Assembly (NCBI GenBank): GCA_009869945.1
Contig: WIXG01000005.1
Coordinates: forward strand, 310,001 to 374,000
Length of the DNA stretch: 64,000 bases
From: Mesaphorura yosii
Lineage: Eukaryota; Arthropoda; Collembola; Poduromorpha; Tullbergiidae
Direction: 5' to 3'
The notes beneath the pieces are model-generated. The model searched no databases, was not told the DNA's origin, and saw only the letters and a list, made by a program, of their open reading frames with translations. Positions within the stretch are counted from its first letter, which is position 1; each line of letters starts with the position of its first letter. Position numbers and translations under genes: made by a program. Of this stretch, positions 17,301-28,700 are shown in pieces.

Positions 17301-20300
17301 ATCAACTCGCCAATTAATTCGCATAGCTCGACGTTATGAAAAGTTTGGAAAGACGGACAAGAAACACGGCGATGGCGCATTTGAAGATGTATCAAGAGCA
17401 TGCCTGTCAAGGTAAAAATTCAGTACTTTTATTATTTCTTAGAGACAGGCGTATAATAGAAGATCATTTTGAATTTAGTATTGTGAGTCATCAGTCAATA
17501 GAATAGTTGCTTCCGAATAGCAAAATCATTTCTTAGCAGCCGGTGTCGGGGCAGAAGTGGGCAAACTGCTAAGCTGTCTCAACTGCTCTTGGTGTCCCTT
17601 ATCCAAAGTTTGAACCAACTCCTTGTACGTTTTGTCAACTTCGCCGAGAGCCATCTTTTGTGCGTCCTGCAATGACTTGACCACATCTTCATAGAACTTT
17701 GAAGCCAGACCAGGAATTTTTTTGAGAATGTCTTGACAGTTCTCTTGAAACTTGGCCATGTTAGAGTCGAAATTTTGCTTTACGTTGCCCACGAGTCCTT
17801 CGTAGTTCTTCTTCAGATTCTCCTTCAATCCTTCGTAATTCTTTGTGTATGACGCAACCATATCCTTGTTAGCTTTTATCATTTGATTCACAATGTCAGT
17901 GTGACCTGGAAGTTGGACGGAACTGTAACGTTTATAATGCCCGTTAAATTGCAATGGAATAATTCACTTTTTGCGTAAGAATTCTGTAGCTCAGTGAAGT
18001 TATTTGTAACATTCTTCTTTAAGTTCACAACTGCAGCCTCTGATTGTGCGATCATGCCCTGCGCCTTACCAGAGAAATCAGATACAATGTCTTTGTACTT
18101 CTTCTCGATTTCCGCCATGATGAATGCTTAGCGTTGGTGGTATTTCTTGCTTAATAGTTTCGGTTAACTTGCTTTGAGTCAAATGGCAATAATTTGAGCT
18201 CTGATCCCTGAGCTTGAAGTAATTTGGCTACGCAAGTCGAAGGAGTCACAGAATTTCCGTGATGAGTCATAAGTTTCACGGGCATGGCAGTCCTTTTGAA
18301 GATATGCAGTGGTGATATTTACAGGCTGGCTGGTGCGGTGGCTGGAAATTGTTTGAGGCCACAGTCACCGGCCCTCCTTAGTAACTAATAGAACATAGTC
18401 ATTAGCGAGAGACTTCACCTCCCCTGTCATGAACCCTTCAAGCATTATCTCTTCATCCATGAAATAATTTGTTCACAGGTTTCTGCCACCACTGAACAGA
18501 GAAGAATTAGAAGGTGCGTTGAGGAAGAATAGTATTCACCCGGCTCGAAGTTTAGCGACTGAAGATAAAGTTGTGGAAGTGACAGAGAAGATTCTTCGCA
18601 TTGGTGACACTTGTGCTTCAATTTGGCCGGACACTGAATTCAAGTCGAAAGTACCTCACATCCTGTTTTTCAATATACAACAGCATGTTCGCGTCCTGGA
18701 AGATCTCCTTCGAGGTAAAATATTAAAGTGATATTGGCTATTAAGAAATATTAACTCAAGTGCAATTTATAGATTATTTAATGGGAGAACATTTACTGCT
18801 GGTTGGAAATCAGGTAGTTTCAGTTATGCACTCGCGCAATATCAAACTCAAAACCCGCAATACTATGGTTGCATTTTGTTGAGCAGGGAGTCGGCAAGAA
18901 CAAGTTGGTTGATCAGTTGCTGTTTCTACTAAACAGGCCCAGAGAATACATCCAGCTGCATCGGTACTCACTTTAACCATTTTCCTAGGCTGGAACGAAA
19001 CATATTATGACTTGTCTTGTGTTTAGGGATACGACAGTTCAAGCACTCACCGTTCAACAAAAGATCGTTGACGGTGTGGTACACTTTGAAGATTCTCCAC
19101 TGGTTCGAGCCGCGAGAGAAGGCCATATTATTGTTATAGATGAGGTAAGACTTCTCGGAGATTTACAATGCTCACTCCCGTACTTAATAATTTCATATTC
19201 TGCTTGGTGTTTTGGTTTGATAGGCCGACAAAAGTCCCACTCATGTCACATGCATTCTGAAGGTAAAACGCATCCCACCGTCTTAATCCAGCACAGATTG
19301 TAATTCAGCATGATCTTTCCAGACTTTAGCTGAAAGTGGTGAAATGGTTCTTTCCGACAATCGACGCATTGTGCCACAGTCCGTTATTGACAAGCATTAC
19401 ACCAACTTAAGTCCTGAGGAGAAGCAAAAAATCATTCCTCTGCATCCAAACTTCAGAATGTTTGTGCTGGCAAATCGACCAGGATTTCCATTCTTGGGAA
19501 ACGATTTTTACTCTGTCTTAGGTTGGTAGTTGCACTTCCAATTTTACCACCAAATATGATATTTGCTAACCCGCTAACTTCATTTCGTAATTTCGCAGGA
19601 GACCTATTTAGCGTCCATGCTATTGACAATCCCAGCTTTGACTCGGAGTTGGAGCTTCTGAAGCACTACGGGCCACAAATTCCATCCGATTATCTGGAAC
19701 GTGTTGCAAGAGCGTTCGCTGACTTGCGAACACTGTCGGATGAAGGTTCCATTCCTTATCCGTACTCAACGAGAGAGGCTGTCAACATCATTAAGCACAT
19801 GCAGAAATATCCGGGAGACAGTTTGGCTACTGCTGTTGACAATGTGTTCGATTTCGACGTGTACAATTCAGAATTAAGACAAACTGTGAAGGACACCCTG
19901 AAAAAGTACAAGCTGGAACCAAGTGAGGGTATACTTTTGAGGAGACGAACGGCAGAAGATGGGTAAGAAGCTTTAAATGGATGTGAGGATGACTCTGAAT
20001 GTACAAAGTACTGTTTCTGCAGGAAGGAGTTGACTGTTAAGTCCATCAAAGTTTCGGACTTGAAAAAGTTACTGCGACACGGTGATATGAGTGAACTCTT
20101 AAAATCTGACAAGAAATTCAACCCTGAGGATTTCAAGGACCCCAAATTTGGGAAAATTGATCCCAGCAATGCCCCGCATGTGGGAGGAAACACGTGGGCT
20201 GGAGGATCAGGCGGAAGGTAAACATTATTTCAAGGTATGCTTAGGCCTTACGGCTGAGGGTAGTCGAATTTGATATTTCTGTAGAGGTACTGCTGGCTTG

Positions 20301-21583
20301 GGTGGAGCAGGCGGACCCTTCCGACTGGACTCAGGGAATCCAGTCTTCCAAGTTAGATTTCATGTCTTATATTTTGTATTACGACAGTTGTGGGGTCCTA
20401 AGCATAGGTATTCTTTGTCTGCTGTTCCATTCAGGTTAGCGATGCGGTGAAGCAAGCGGTGAGTCCTGAAGTTAGGAAAATGGCAAGAGAAATGGCCCAG
20501 AAAGCTTTTGAAGAAAAACTGAAGGAAATTAAGATGAGTAAATATGAAGGAAACATTTATGAGCAATACTTGGGACCGATACGACCCCAGGTGTGATTTA
20601 AATTAGGGCTATGATTGGCTTAAGTTAGCTTTTAACTTGAAAATATTCCATTGTTTCAGGTACAAGCGTTGCGTGTGATACTATCTTCACTTCAAGCGAA
20701 AGCAAAAGAAAGGAAATGGGTCAGACATCAGACTTCTGGGGAATTGGACGACTCCAAAATCATTGAAAGTGTCGTCGGAGAGAAGAATATTTACAAACGA
20801 AGAAAAGAAGAAGATCCAGAGCCTGGCGATCCACAGAAGAGGCCTAAACGCTTAACTCTAGTTGTTGACGTTTCTGGATCAATGTACAGGTATGGCAGGA
20901 CTCCGCCTAAAAATTGCAGTTGCGTTCGAGAATGCTGACCATAGTTTGACGTGTTCAATTTGTGTTACAGATTCAATGGTTACGACAGACGTCTAGATCG
21001 AATGCTGGAGTGCGCTCTTCTTGTGATGGAAGCTTTTCAAGGCTTCGATGACATCTTCCAATACGAGATTGTTGGACATTCGGGAGATGATTATAAATTG
21101 CCTGTTGTAGAAATGAAAGACGTTCCAAAAGATAACAAAGAGAGACTGGACGTGATGAGAATAATGCACTTACACTCACAGTTCTGCTCTTCTGGTGATA
21201 ACACGTTAGAGGCTACAGATGAAGCGATCAAAACCTTGACAAAACAAGTCGATGAGTACGACGAGTCCTACGTGATAATGCTCTCGGATGCAAATTTGGA
21301 AAGATATGGAATTCAACCAAAAGAATTGACACGAATTCTAAACTCGGAGAATGACGTGAAGGCGTTCGCCATATTCATTGGCTCGCTTGGGGATCAGGCT
21401 CAAAGGTAGTAAACAGTTATACCAGAAGCATTTTAAACAGTTTCAGAGATTTCGGGCTAAAACTGCTTCCTTATTTGCAGGTTGACGGAACAATTGCCCG
21501 CTGGTAAATCATTTGTATGCTTGGACACAGCCAAATTGCCACAGATTCTGCAAAGAATTTTCACACAGACTATTTTGACATAA
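11342..21583 (+). CDS. VWA8: von Willebrand factor A domain-containing protein 8 (VWA8), shortened form
   Basis: There are 23 coding exons: 11342-11525, 11597-11704, 11771-12012, 12087-12254, 12319-12483, 15850-16038, 16122-16481, 16564-16724, 16821-17115, 17197-17411, 18479-18714, 18773-18813, 18887-18963, 19027-19144, 19224-19262, 19323-19521, 19599-19962, 20023-20217, 20285-20351, 20435-20590, 20660-20889, 20971-21405 and 21481-21583. All phases fit, giving 1448 residues. The Arg/Thr-rich N-terminus suits a mitochondrial presequence. Three dynein/midasin-like AAA+ modules follow: GPPGSLRR with EGIEKAERNVLP, then DRGAGKN with LLDGLDQVH, then GNQGVGKNK with IDEADKSP. Then come the HVGGNTWAGG glycine segment and a C-terminal VWA domain with MIDAS motif DVSGSM. 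VWA8 is a mitochondrial matrix-side inner-membrane ATPase. Vertebrate VWA8 is about 1905 aa; the missing part is the long stretch between the AAA modules and the HVGGNTW segment. The first-exon junction is the least certain one. Confidence 0.93.
12484..15849 (+). other. VWA8 intron 5 (3.4 kb) with a nested ORF
   Basis: This is the longest VWA8 intron, bounded by GTAGGT and TGTCAG. It holds the serine-rich ORF at 13641-14828. A second open stretch (about 13119-13391) has a hydrophobic segment (VIVAACFFAFVMQI) and could be an upstream exon of that gene, but I could not join the two with consistent phases. The rest shows nothing recognisable. Confidence 0.6.
13641..14828 (+). CDS. Hypothetical serine-rich protein nested in VWA8 intron 5
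   Basis: A single open frame encodes 395 residues from the ATG at 13641 (MWASAKKPLKIRS). The frame is open back to about 13533, where a plausible acceptor ends at 13561, so upstream exons may exist. I do not recognise the family. Residues 1 to about 230 are polar and hydrophilic. Residues about 250-285 hold two poly-Ser tracts, about 290-315 are strongly basic (Lys-rich, nuclear-signal-like), and the last 80 residues look more structured (SVLWNEVKVGDLTTVYIMG). No signal peptide or clear membrane segment is present. The length, lack of stops and protein-like composition argue for a real gene. The strand is the same as the host gene, so an alternative VWA8 exon cannot be excluded by position, but the stop codon and the well-matched flanking exons make that unlikely. 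Confidence 0.55.
   Translation: MWASAKKPLKIRSVVDENGTRQFLLGGNGHEKLNKSATTGAVGKNNSRESLIRESIDAASRLTADCQHETNFSSDNCDRTEALPLRNEKTESPTNNHSIDAPTKEHLAVNGNRFFSSTKHTRKKSELYCLRRLTGIMDKEMTDLFSSERSRSDSNALQLPVNSPIIKELSHQCSVIPHVKTFITQNNETKMRTNSLCSRILTWINQEVRKSETKKVGKLSTQDENFPPETNSCPLVSILKPSTRDKPHLPSISSSSSSVSSNGKGIKSNTSSSSSSSSSSESTRHRHRKTVRIVEDDRVKKKKAGKVKKKVNFLPRLANKIAEGPEEDHSRSVLWNEVKVGDLTTVYIMGETGSRDTCTIHVPNENFELDNGSEHSDSSSKEHKIQLHIFLPTLQ
17428..17433 (-). terminator. Poly(A) signal of the nested antisense gene
   Basis: The plus strand reads TTTATT, which is AATAAA on the minus strand. It lies 93 nt beyond the stop of the nested gene and still inside VWA8 intron 10, so the whole nested transcription unit can sit within the intron. 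Confidence 0.5.
17526..18118 (-). CDS. Small helical protein, nested antisense in VWA8 intron 10
   Basis: Two exons on the minus strand, 18118-17968 and 17905-17526, are joined across a 62-nt GT-AG intron and encode 176 residues. The protein starts MAEIEKKYKDIV and is almost entirely amphipathic helix with heptad-like spacing. Short repeats include KNYEGLKENLKKNYEGLVGN and FDSNMAKFQENCQD. It ends in a Pro/Ala/Lys-rich tail (PTSAPTPAAKK). There is no signal peptide and no membrane segment. I do not recognise a family. The composition recalls apolipoprotein-like or stress-related helical proteins and some arthropod helical-bundle allergens, but this is only a resemblance of style. A poly(A) signal follows at 17428-17433. 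The gene lies wholly within VWA8 intron 10 (17412-18478) on the opposite strand. Coding status is well supported by exon phasing and composition; function is unknown. Confidence 0.75.
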
Positions 21584-22061
21584 ATCACTTACTATTGATA
21601 TATTACTGCTTAGTTAATTTTAGTGGCTATTGTGCCAAAACTAGACTAGAATTGGTGCTGACAGCGTCAAAGAGCAATTATATTTTTGAATTGAACTGTG
21701 AGCTAGATTCTTGCTGAATTAAAATCTGTGTTGCCTTTCCATTTCAGATTCTTGAAGTAGAAACTTCATCGAAGCATTAAATATGAACCATATGCATTTA
21801 ATTGTTTCGCGATTCACGAAAAGAATGGATGACAAGACGCAGAATCTTATGCAGAAGTTTCGCTATGTCATAATTGTCGAGCAAGTGGGTATACGAACAA
21901 GTCTGCTAATACTCGTAGTATAATTACAATTGCGTTGACAAATATCAGACCCAGCCCACGCGTCATAAAAGTGCGTTTGAATTGTCTCATTGTTCCTGAC
22001 GTGTTATGTCATAAGTCATAATGTCATGCGCATAAACTTCCGACTAATTAACTGAGGTTGG

Positions 22062-22067
22062 TATAAA
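22062..22067 (+). promoter_or_regulatory. TATA box of the His/Gly/Tyr-rich secreted protein gene
   Basis: TATAAA lies 85 nt upstream of the ATG at 22152, which predicts transcription starting near 22090-22097. A TATA-driven promoter fits a tissue-specific gene with high output, which is inference. Confidence 0.55.
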
Positions 22068-22151
22068 GTAGGATGTCAAAATTCAATCTCTTGCCATTTC
22101 TTATTCGAGGATTCATCGCCGTCGTTGTCGGAGTTAGCGTTGCAAGACAAC

Positions 22152-22745
22152 ATGGCGTTGTTGGCGAATTTCATTCTTTGGGTAAGTTGAGCTTTACCTG
22201 ACTCCGACCTGCTTGATAAGTTCTGGGTTCTTGGTGCAGATTCTCTTCCTCCATGAGGCACTGGCAGCGAGTGCGGCTGGCACAGCTTCAGTCACCACAG
22301 CCAGTAGGACATCAAAACCAGACGCCCGATACGCGGACGCGTACAAAGCCTCGCCAACAACAATAAAAATATCCAAAATTGAGAAATCGGCGGACTTGCT
22401 GCCGGAAAACACGTTCTCTTTGGGGTACTCGAATAAATTCTTGTATGGTGGCATTGGACATCACGGCGGGCACGGATTCGGTGGACATTTTCATCATCAT
22501 CATCAAGGGTTCGGGCACTACGACCTCGGAGGTCGGCCATTTGGCTACTTTCGTAAGCAGGCAATATGATATTAGTCGGGACAAGCTGAATTTACTCGTT
22601 TCTTTGGACTTCTGCAGATCCCTATTATTCTGGGTACCATCGGCCGTACTTCGGACACCATTTCCAATATCAGCACGGTTATAATTACTTGCATGGAGGC
22701 TATCCTCGCTACATATTTAGTGGCCTGCATCACGGGTACTTCTAA
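22152..22745 (+). CDS. Small secreted His/Gly/Tyr-rich protein
   Basis: Three exons, 22152-22181, 22240-22552 and 22618-22745, encode 156 residues with consistent phases. Exon 1 plus the start of exon 2 give a signal peptide (MALLANFILWILFLHEALA), with likely cleavage around residue 19-24. The mature N-terminal half is Ala/Ser/Lys-rich (to about residue 75). The C-terminal half is dominated by Gly, His, Tyr and Phe, with a GHHGGHGFGGHFHHHHQGFG block and later HxxYxxG-like repeats, ending HHGYF. I do not recognise a named family. Such compositions occur in arthropod cuticle and eggshell structural proteins, glycine/histidine-rich antimicrobial peptides and metal-binding secreted proteins. The His blocks suggest Zn or Cu binding or pH-dependent assembly, which is inference. 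A TATA box lies at 22062. The splice model is strong because all three exons share the same unusual composition. Confidence 0.8.
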
Positions 22746-25700
22746 AATCTTACTTCCAGCCCTGCCATTTGTCAAGTCAAAAATCTCAAACTTGAATTTA
22801 AGTTCTCAACTTCTGTCATGTTTTTTTTTTACTTTAGCCATATTTTTCGTATGCCGTCAACTTATTTCTGGTTTAAAATAATTATGTTATTACGCTAATG
22901 TTATCATTACCGAGCGCCACACAAAAGAGCGCCAGGCTGAACGTGTACAATTTAAAAATTCTGGGAACTGTATCAATTGACACAATTGATCAACACTCAC
23001 TCGACTAGCTGGCTAGTCTTTCTCGTGGCACAAAAGAGGGACGCTCTTCTCTTTACGTTGTTCTAACGCAGAGTCGGCGAGTGCATTGTGTACGTGCTGA
23101 CACGGACTCGATTGTGACGTACACAAAATACATATTCATACGACAGACAAAAATAAAATGGCAAATTATTATTGTCCAAATGCAGCAGACCATTGTTTGA
23201 GACGGACAGAAACATCACGGCATTGAATCTTTCTGTGGGAAAACACGGAAAGCCGTAGCCAAGCCATGATTTATGCAATCAGTTCAACGTGCAGCACCGC
23301 GAAGAGATGTTGCTAATTTGGCTGGCATCATGAGGAATGATGAGGAGACGGATGATGTGACCAACCATGTGTTGACAATTGGTTAGTTAAAAATGTGGAT
23401 AAAAGAAGTAAATAATACATACATCATCGTACAACACTGTTCACTCACTTCGCAAGCAGGAACACCGCACCGCAATCCTCATTTACCAAATCGTTTCTTA
23501 AGAAAAACTAATTCAGAATGCGAGTTGCGAGTGTATTTGTTCGCATCCCCGCAAATTGCGGATTTCCATTCTTCAAGGGTGATCATTCACAATTGAGAAT
23601 TGAATTTCCCTTTATTAAATACAACTTGTTAGAAAAGGAGCCAAAGCTAAAGCCAAACCAAAAGTGTTCAATTAAGAATTCTGGTGAATTTTACGCCAAA
23701 TTCACCATTTTCACATATTTTTGGAACAATTCCTCTGAGACGAGATGCGTCGGGCCTGTGTTTGTACTCTGAACATATTCGCATTCACGTTTTATTCTTG
23801 ACCACAGTTCTCTGAATCTGATTCGGCTTCGGCTGAGTATGAAATATGAATAAAGAAAACAAAAACACGAAAAATCGTGTCGGCATGCAAAAGAAAAGAA
23901 ATGTGAAGTATGAGATGAAGAATTGAGACCATGCGGCTCCGACTTTGCGTAACTCTTTTGTTTTTCTTGCCTTAATATCCTTCTGTCATGTATTTGTGCG
24001 ATGTGGGAATAAAATGATGAGGTCCAGGCAGAAGTTTAGCATTTACCTGAGCTCCTTCATACATGAATATGAATGCATGAACCATCTTTTAATTTAAGCC
24101 TTGATCAGAAATCTCAAAGTGCCCCGTAAGCCAACATCTTAAACTTAATCCTGCTTAATAAATTAATAATTAAAAATTAGCAATGCTGCTAAATAGCTGG
24201 GCGGTTCATTATTTCATCAAAACAACAGCAGAACAATGGCCACATACCTCTCCTACGTTTATCGTGTATTCAAAACATGTGAAAATAATTATTGCACATT
24301 CTCCGTACTCACGCCTTGAGAATTTATCCTGAATATAACAGAACTGAACTGCAATTCGCGTCTGCACGGAATAACTTTTCATATCAGCATTATTATCGTC
24401 TGAGCAGTTTATATTTGGAGAGAAAACAAAAGAGCCGAGTTAAAGTGAAGCCGAGGTATGTCTCACGACATCGAAACGCATGTGGCCAGGTGCCCACAGG
24501 ATTTTTCACGAAATCAAAACAGAACAAAAGAAAAACACGGATTTGAAAATCCAGACTCGACAATTCTCTGCCAGAAAACGTTACTCTGCATTCTATATTA
24601 ATAAGGATATTATTTTCAACAACATACACACGCATACATGATATGATACGTCGTGGCATGGCGTGGCGCGATCGAACGTTCACACACATTGTAAGGCCCG
24701 AAATGAGCGTAGAGTGTGTATCACGTTGTTACTGTTCTCTTCTTATCGTCATCATGAGAATAATTATCATAATCTGTATTCTTTTCAATTTAGAAGAAAA
24801 GGAAGAATGCCTCGTGAAGTTAATATAGATTTATAAAATTCTTTTCTAAAAATTATCCAACAATGCAATGCTTCTGTTTGACAGAAGCAAATTTTTAAAT
24901 TCTTCGTGAATCATATCATCATATTATTATCGCAGTAGACGAGGCTCCATTATTCAAGTCACTCAACTCAGAAACGGCTCAGGTGTTATTTGAGAGTATT
25001 AAGAGAGTTGATCCGAAGATCATGATGTCTCCTGCCAGTGGAAAAAGGTCTGACGTGGCTTTTAATCATATGTGACAATGGAAATGAGATGAGGAGAGCA
25101 TTGTCATCATTGTCGTGCCTGTTCGTACGTTTCTTGCTACAAATGCAATTGTCCATTCACAGTCACAGTCGTATCGCTTAGTATTTCTTCTGTCGTTCGT
25201 TCAGTTCTGATTCTGTTCCTGTCTGCAAGTGTTTGTCCACCTTGCGTGTAATTTCATTGCTATAAAATTCCTGCGCTCTAAAAGAAAGCGAGAATTTAAA
25301 ATTTTTGAAGTCGAGTCATTAGCTCTAAAGCATCTTTAAATGAGTTGATCGCTAACCTGCTCGTTTAATATTTGATTGGCTATTGAGTCTGTCGAATTCG
25401 GGTATCATCGTATCATGATTTTTTTCTGCGCTCAAGCATCAAGCCGATGCTGTTGTGAACTTGTGCCGATGACAATGGCCACAAACACGGATCGTGTTTC
25501 TCGTCGTGCCTCTTCGCCTTGCTAATCCCATAAATTATGATATTATTTTATGATGATGCGATACTTTTGTTCTGCTCCATTTAGAATTGATGATGAATTT
25601 TGCTGTTTAATCAGCGTTCGAAATCTTGCTCATCTCGTTAATAACGATGATGATGATCACTCACTACATATTAATATTAATGCTCGAGCTGTCCATTGTT

Positions 25701-28700
25701 GCTGTTGTTCTTGTTAAAAGTAGTGTAATACGCGGCCGCAGTATACTTTTGCGGTCTCTTTTTGCCACATGCACCGACGAGCTTAATGCACACGCATTCA
25801 TGACCACGACTTGCCAATCATCCTAATTTCCAAAGACGAAATAAACAGTTGTGCATGAGTCTCGCTCGGCGCGCACTCGAGAAACTGATACCAAAATCAA
25901 AAGAATCATAATTTCAAAAACTAATCTATAAATTCTAATCTGATGCGCTGTAATGATTCCGTAATGTGGACGAAAGACATGATTCTCAGACACAATGATC
26001 AAAATTATTCATCGCATCTCAAAACCAAGCCTCGTTCGAGATCGAGAGGCAGTGCAATGAGCAGTGAAAAGTTGTCAATTTGAAGCATGAATACGAATTG
26101 ATGTTTTGATTACATTATTCAAATATTAACTGAGGAAATCATGTGCCCAGATTTGCATGTGCCTGCTCTAATCGTACTTTTGTGCGTTGGGAGGATAAAT
26201 TAATGATTTCGTTACTCGACTTGACTCGAATGAGCTTCATGCTCGCGTAAAAGAGATCAGAGAACAAGATGCTACTGATAACGCCGATGATATGATAAAA
26301 GTAAGACACTTGTCATAAGCTGGCTGGCAGCTACAGGCAATGAAGTAATGTCTTCATCCGAGGAATCAACAGCAGTATTGGCAATGGCAGCTTTCTTCCG
26401 CAATTGGAAGTTGACTTGCAGTTGCGGTCAGTTATGACTTTTCAGCGTGATAGTGATTGCATGCAATTCACCAATCGAGCAAGTGGCTTTAATAACTCTT
26501 GTGTGTGAAATTGTAATTAAAAACATTTGATTCGAACTCTCGTCAATTTCGTGTTTCAATTTTCGCAATTCCATTCTTTATTTCTGATGATAAGTTTTTA
26601 ACAATTTAATTTTGTGTCTGCGACTTCATTTTTCTGCACTGACTCACGGATTCAAATCTCGTGAGCAATAATACGGAACTGGACTGATGCATCAAATCTC
26701 AAAACTCTTTGTAGCATTTCAACAATTATGATTACATATAATTTACAATTCTCTGCATAAATCGTAGAACAGCGAGTCGAGCCTTCTTCATCTTCGTGGT
26801 TTCTGATGCTTGTTGGATTTGGATTGCTTCGCTGCTAATAATAAGACTTGAAAGATGATTTCTTTTCTTAAAGGAAGTCGTGATGTTACGCTTGAATCGA
26901 ATGAATAAGCAGAGAGACTTTGTACACGGCTACTTAGCATGCATGTGTACTGCATGACTCGCCCCGCGCACTTCTTAATACTTAATATTCCAATTTCCAA
27001 GTACTCAACTCAGAGTAAAGTCAGTGCGACGACTTTTTGCGCTTCTTCCTCATAAGATTGAGTTCAATGAAGGAAATTATTTCATACAGTACAGGCATAA
27101 TCTCATCATCGTCCTAGCCAGGTCGATTGTTTGACGTTCGCCTTTGTCTAATCATTTCTGCTTGGCTTTTCGGGCTTGACAAAGCCGAGAATGTTATCGC
27201 AACAGCGTACCAATATTTTGCGTGTTATTAAGGTAGATTACAGGGATGATTATGATTGCAATGTGATGCATCAAGCGATATTTCATTACTTCCTTTGATA
27301 CCATTGTAAAAATTTACGAAAACATGTGAAAAGCCAAAGCGTTTTATAGTTTAATTTCTCGAAGTCACTATAATTCAGATCTTTCAAATACCTTCGAATG
27401 GTTATTCAAAATACACATGCTTAAGAACTGCTTATGGCACAATAATTTTGTAATTTGCATGATTTTCGTGCTCATTGATTATCATCATTATGCATGAGGC
27501 AGAGGAAGAATCACTCAATCCCATGCTGTCATGAGCGCGTGTATTGTTAGTGCATAATTTATTAACATTTATTACGAATTCTTACTTTCGAGTCAGAACA
27601 ATTCTCGACTGAAAAGTAAAATCTTAAGTTCAGGTTGTAAATAGTGACTGGTGTCATTGTTAATCGTAGCTAACCGTAATTCCAATAAAGATGCTGTTTT
27701 TGACATTGATCTAAGAACTGTCAGTGGTTTTTGAACTTTTTGAGTGAATTCGTTCGAAGGAAAATATCAGTAATTATAAACGGCAACTGGCTTGCCAAAT
27801 TGCCGGTAAAATTGTGCATACTTCTCGTCTAGAAAAATTGACAGATACACAATGTCAGGACTTTTCGTGCGACAATTGCAACCTCGATCGAAGGAAATTG
27901 CCGTGCTAGCATGGCTGAGGGTTCAGCCATGCCAAGCAATTTGAGTGCTTAGAGAGTTAGTAAGCAACCAAGTGTGACAAGTGTACACTTGTCATGCACT
28001 CCACAAATAACAAGTTGCGGATGACAAAAATACGTCGCCAGAACATCTTACAGGTGTAATTTTGTACCGTCTAGATGAGTTGGCACCTTTTCACTCTAAA
28101 AAACTCCTTGCTTAATCACACAAGTCAATGAATCACATAAAAGTCTCACTTCTTCTTGCTCATTGCTTGTACTTCACTTGTCGCAAGCGCACCGAGGCGC
28201 TTTAATCTTTCGAGGCGATGAGAGCTTCTTCTTTTCACTTGAAACCTGATGCTATATTATAATATTATTATCAGCTACTTGACTTTTTCCTGTATGTTTA
28301 ACACGAAGTGAAAGGGTTAGGCCGCTGCGGTGCTCAAACGATGTGCGTAATCGACTCTGTAAATAAAAAAGGGTTAGATTTTTTCCATGCATGCTTCACA
28401 CGATGATAAAGGCAGGAGTGTGTGCACAGTATGAAGATGAAATTGCGGTTATCCTTCCTCGACTCTTTTCTTCTCGGGCACGGTCCATTGAATATCCGCA
28501 CACGTCGAGCTCACAAAAAAGCGTAATGTATTAACAAGCTTATTAGAATTGTCTCGTCATCCATCTGCATCTCGCTTTTTGTTTTATGCTACACACGAGC
28601 TCATTGCTTGCCGGCTGCGTTTCACGAGCATGACGCAGCGCAGTTTGATTCTAATGTCACAGGTCGCCGACACTGCGTCTTTGCCTTTTGTCAATGAAGG

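Noticed and set aside
17888-17967. Alternative splice of the nested antisense gene using the acceptor at 17933
   Set aside because: That would need a 35-nt intron and shifts the frame to an early stop; the 62-nt intron keeps the frame and is normal for this genome.
23500-23780. Open stretch whose GFPFFKGD piece resembles VWA8 segments (GFPFLGND, VPFFKGN)
   Set aside because: Only about 14-16 identical nt are shared, with no further collinear similarity. I judged it chance rather than a VWA8 pseudogene fragment.
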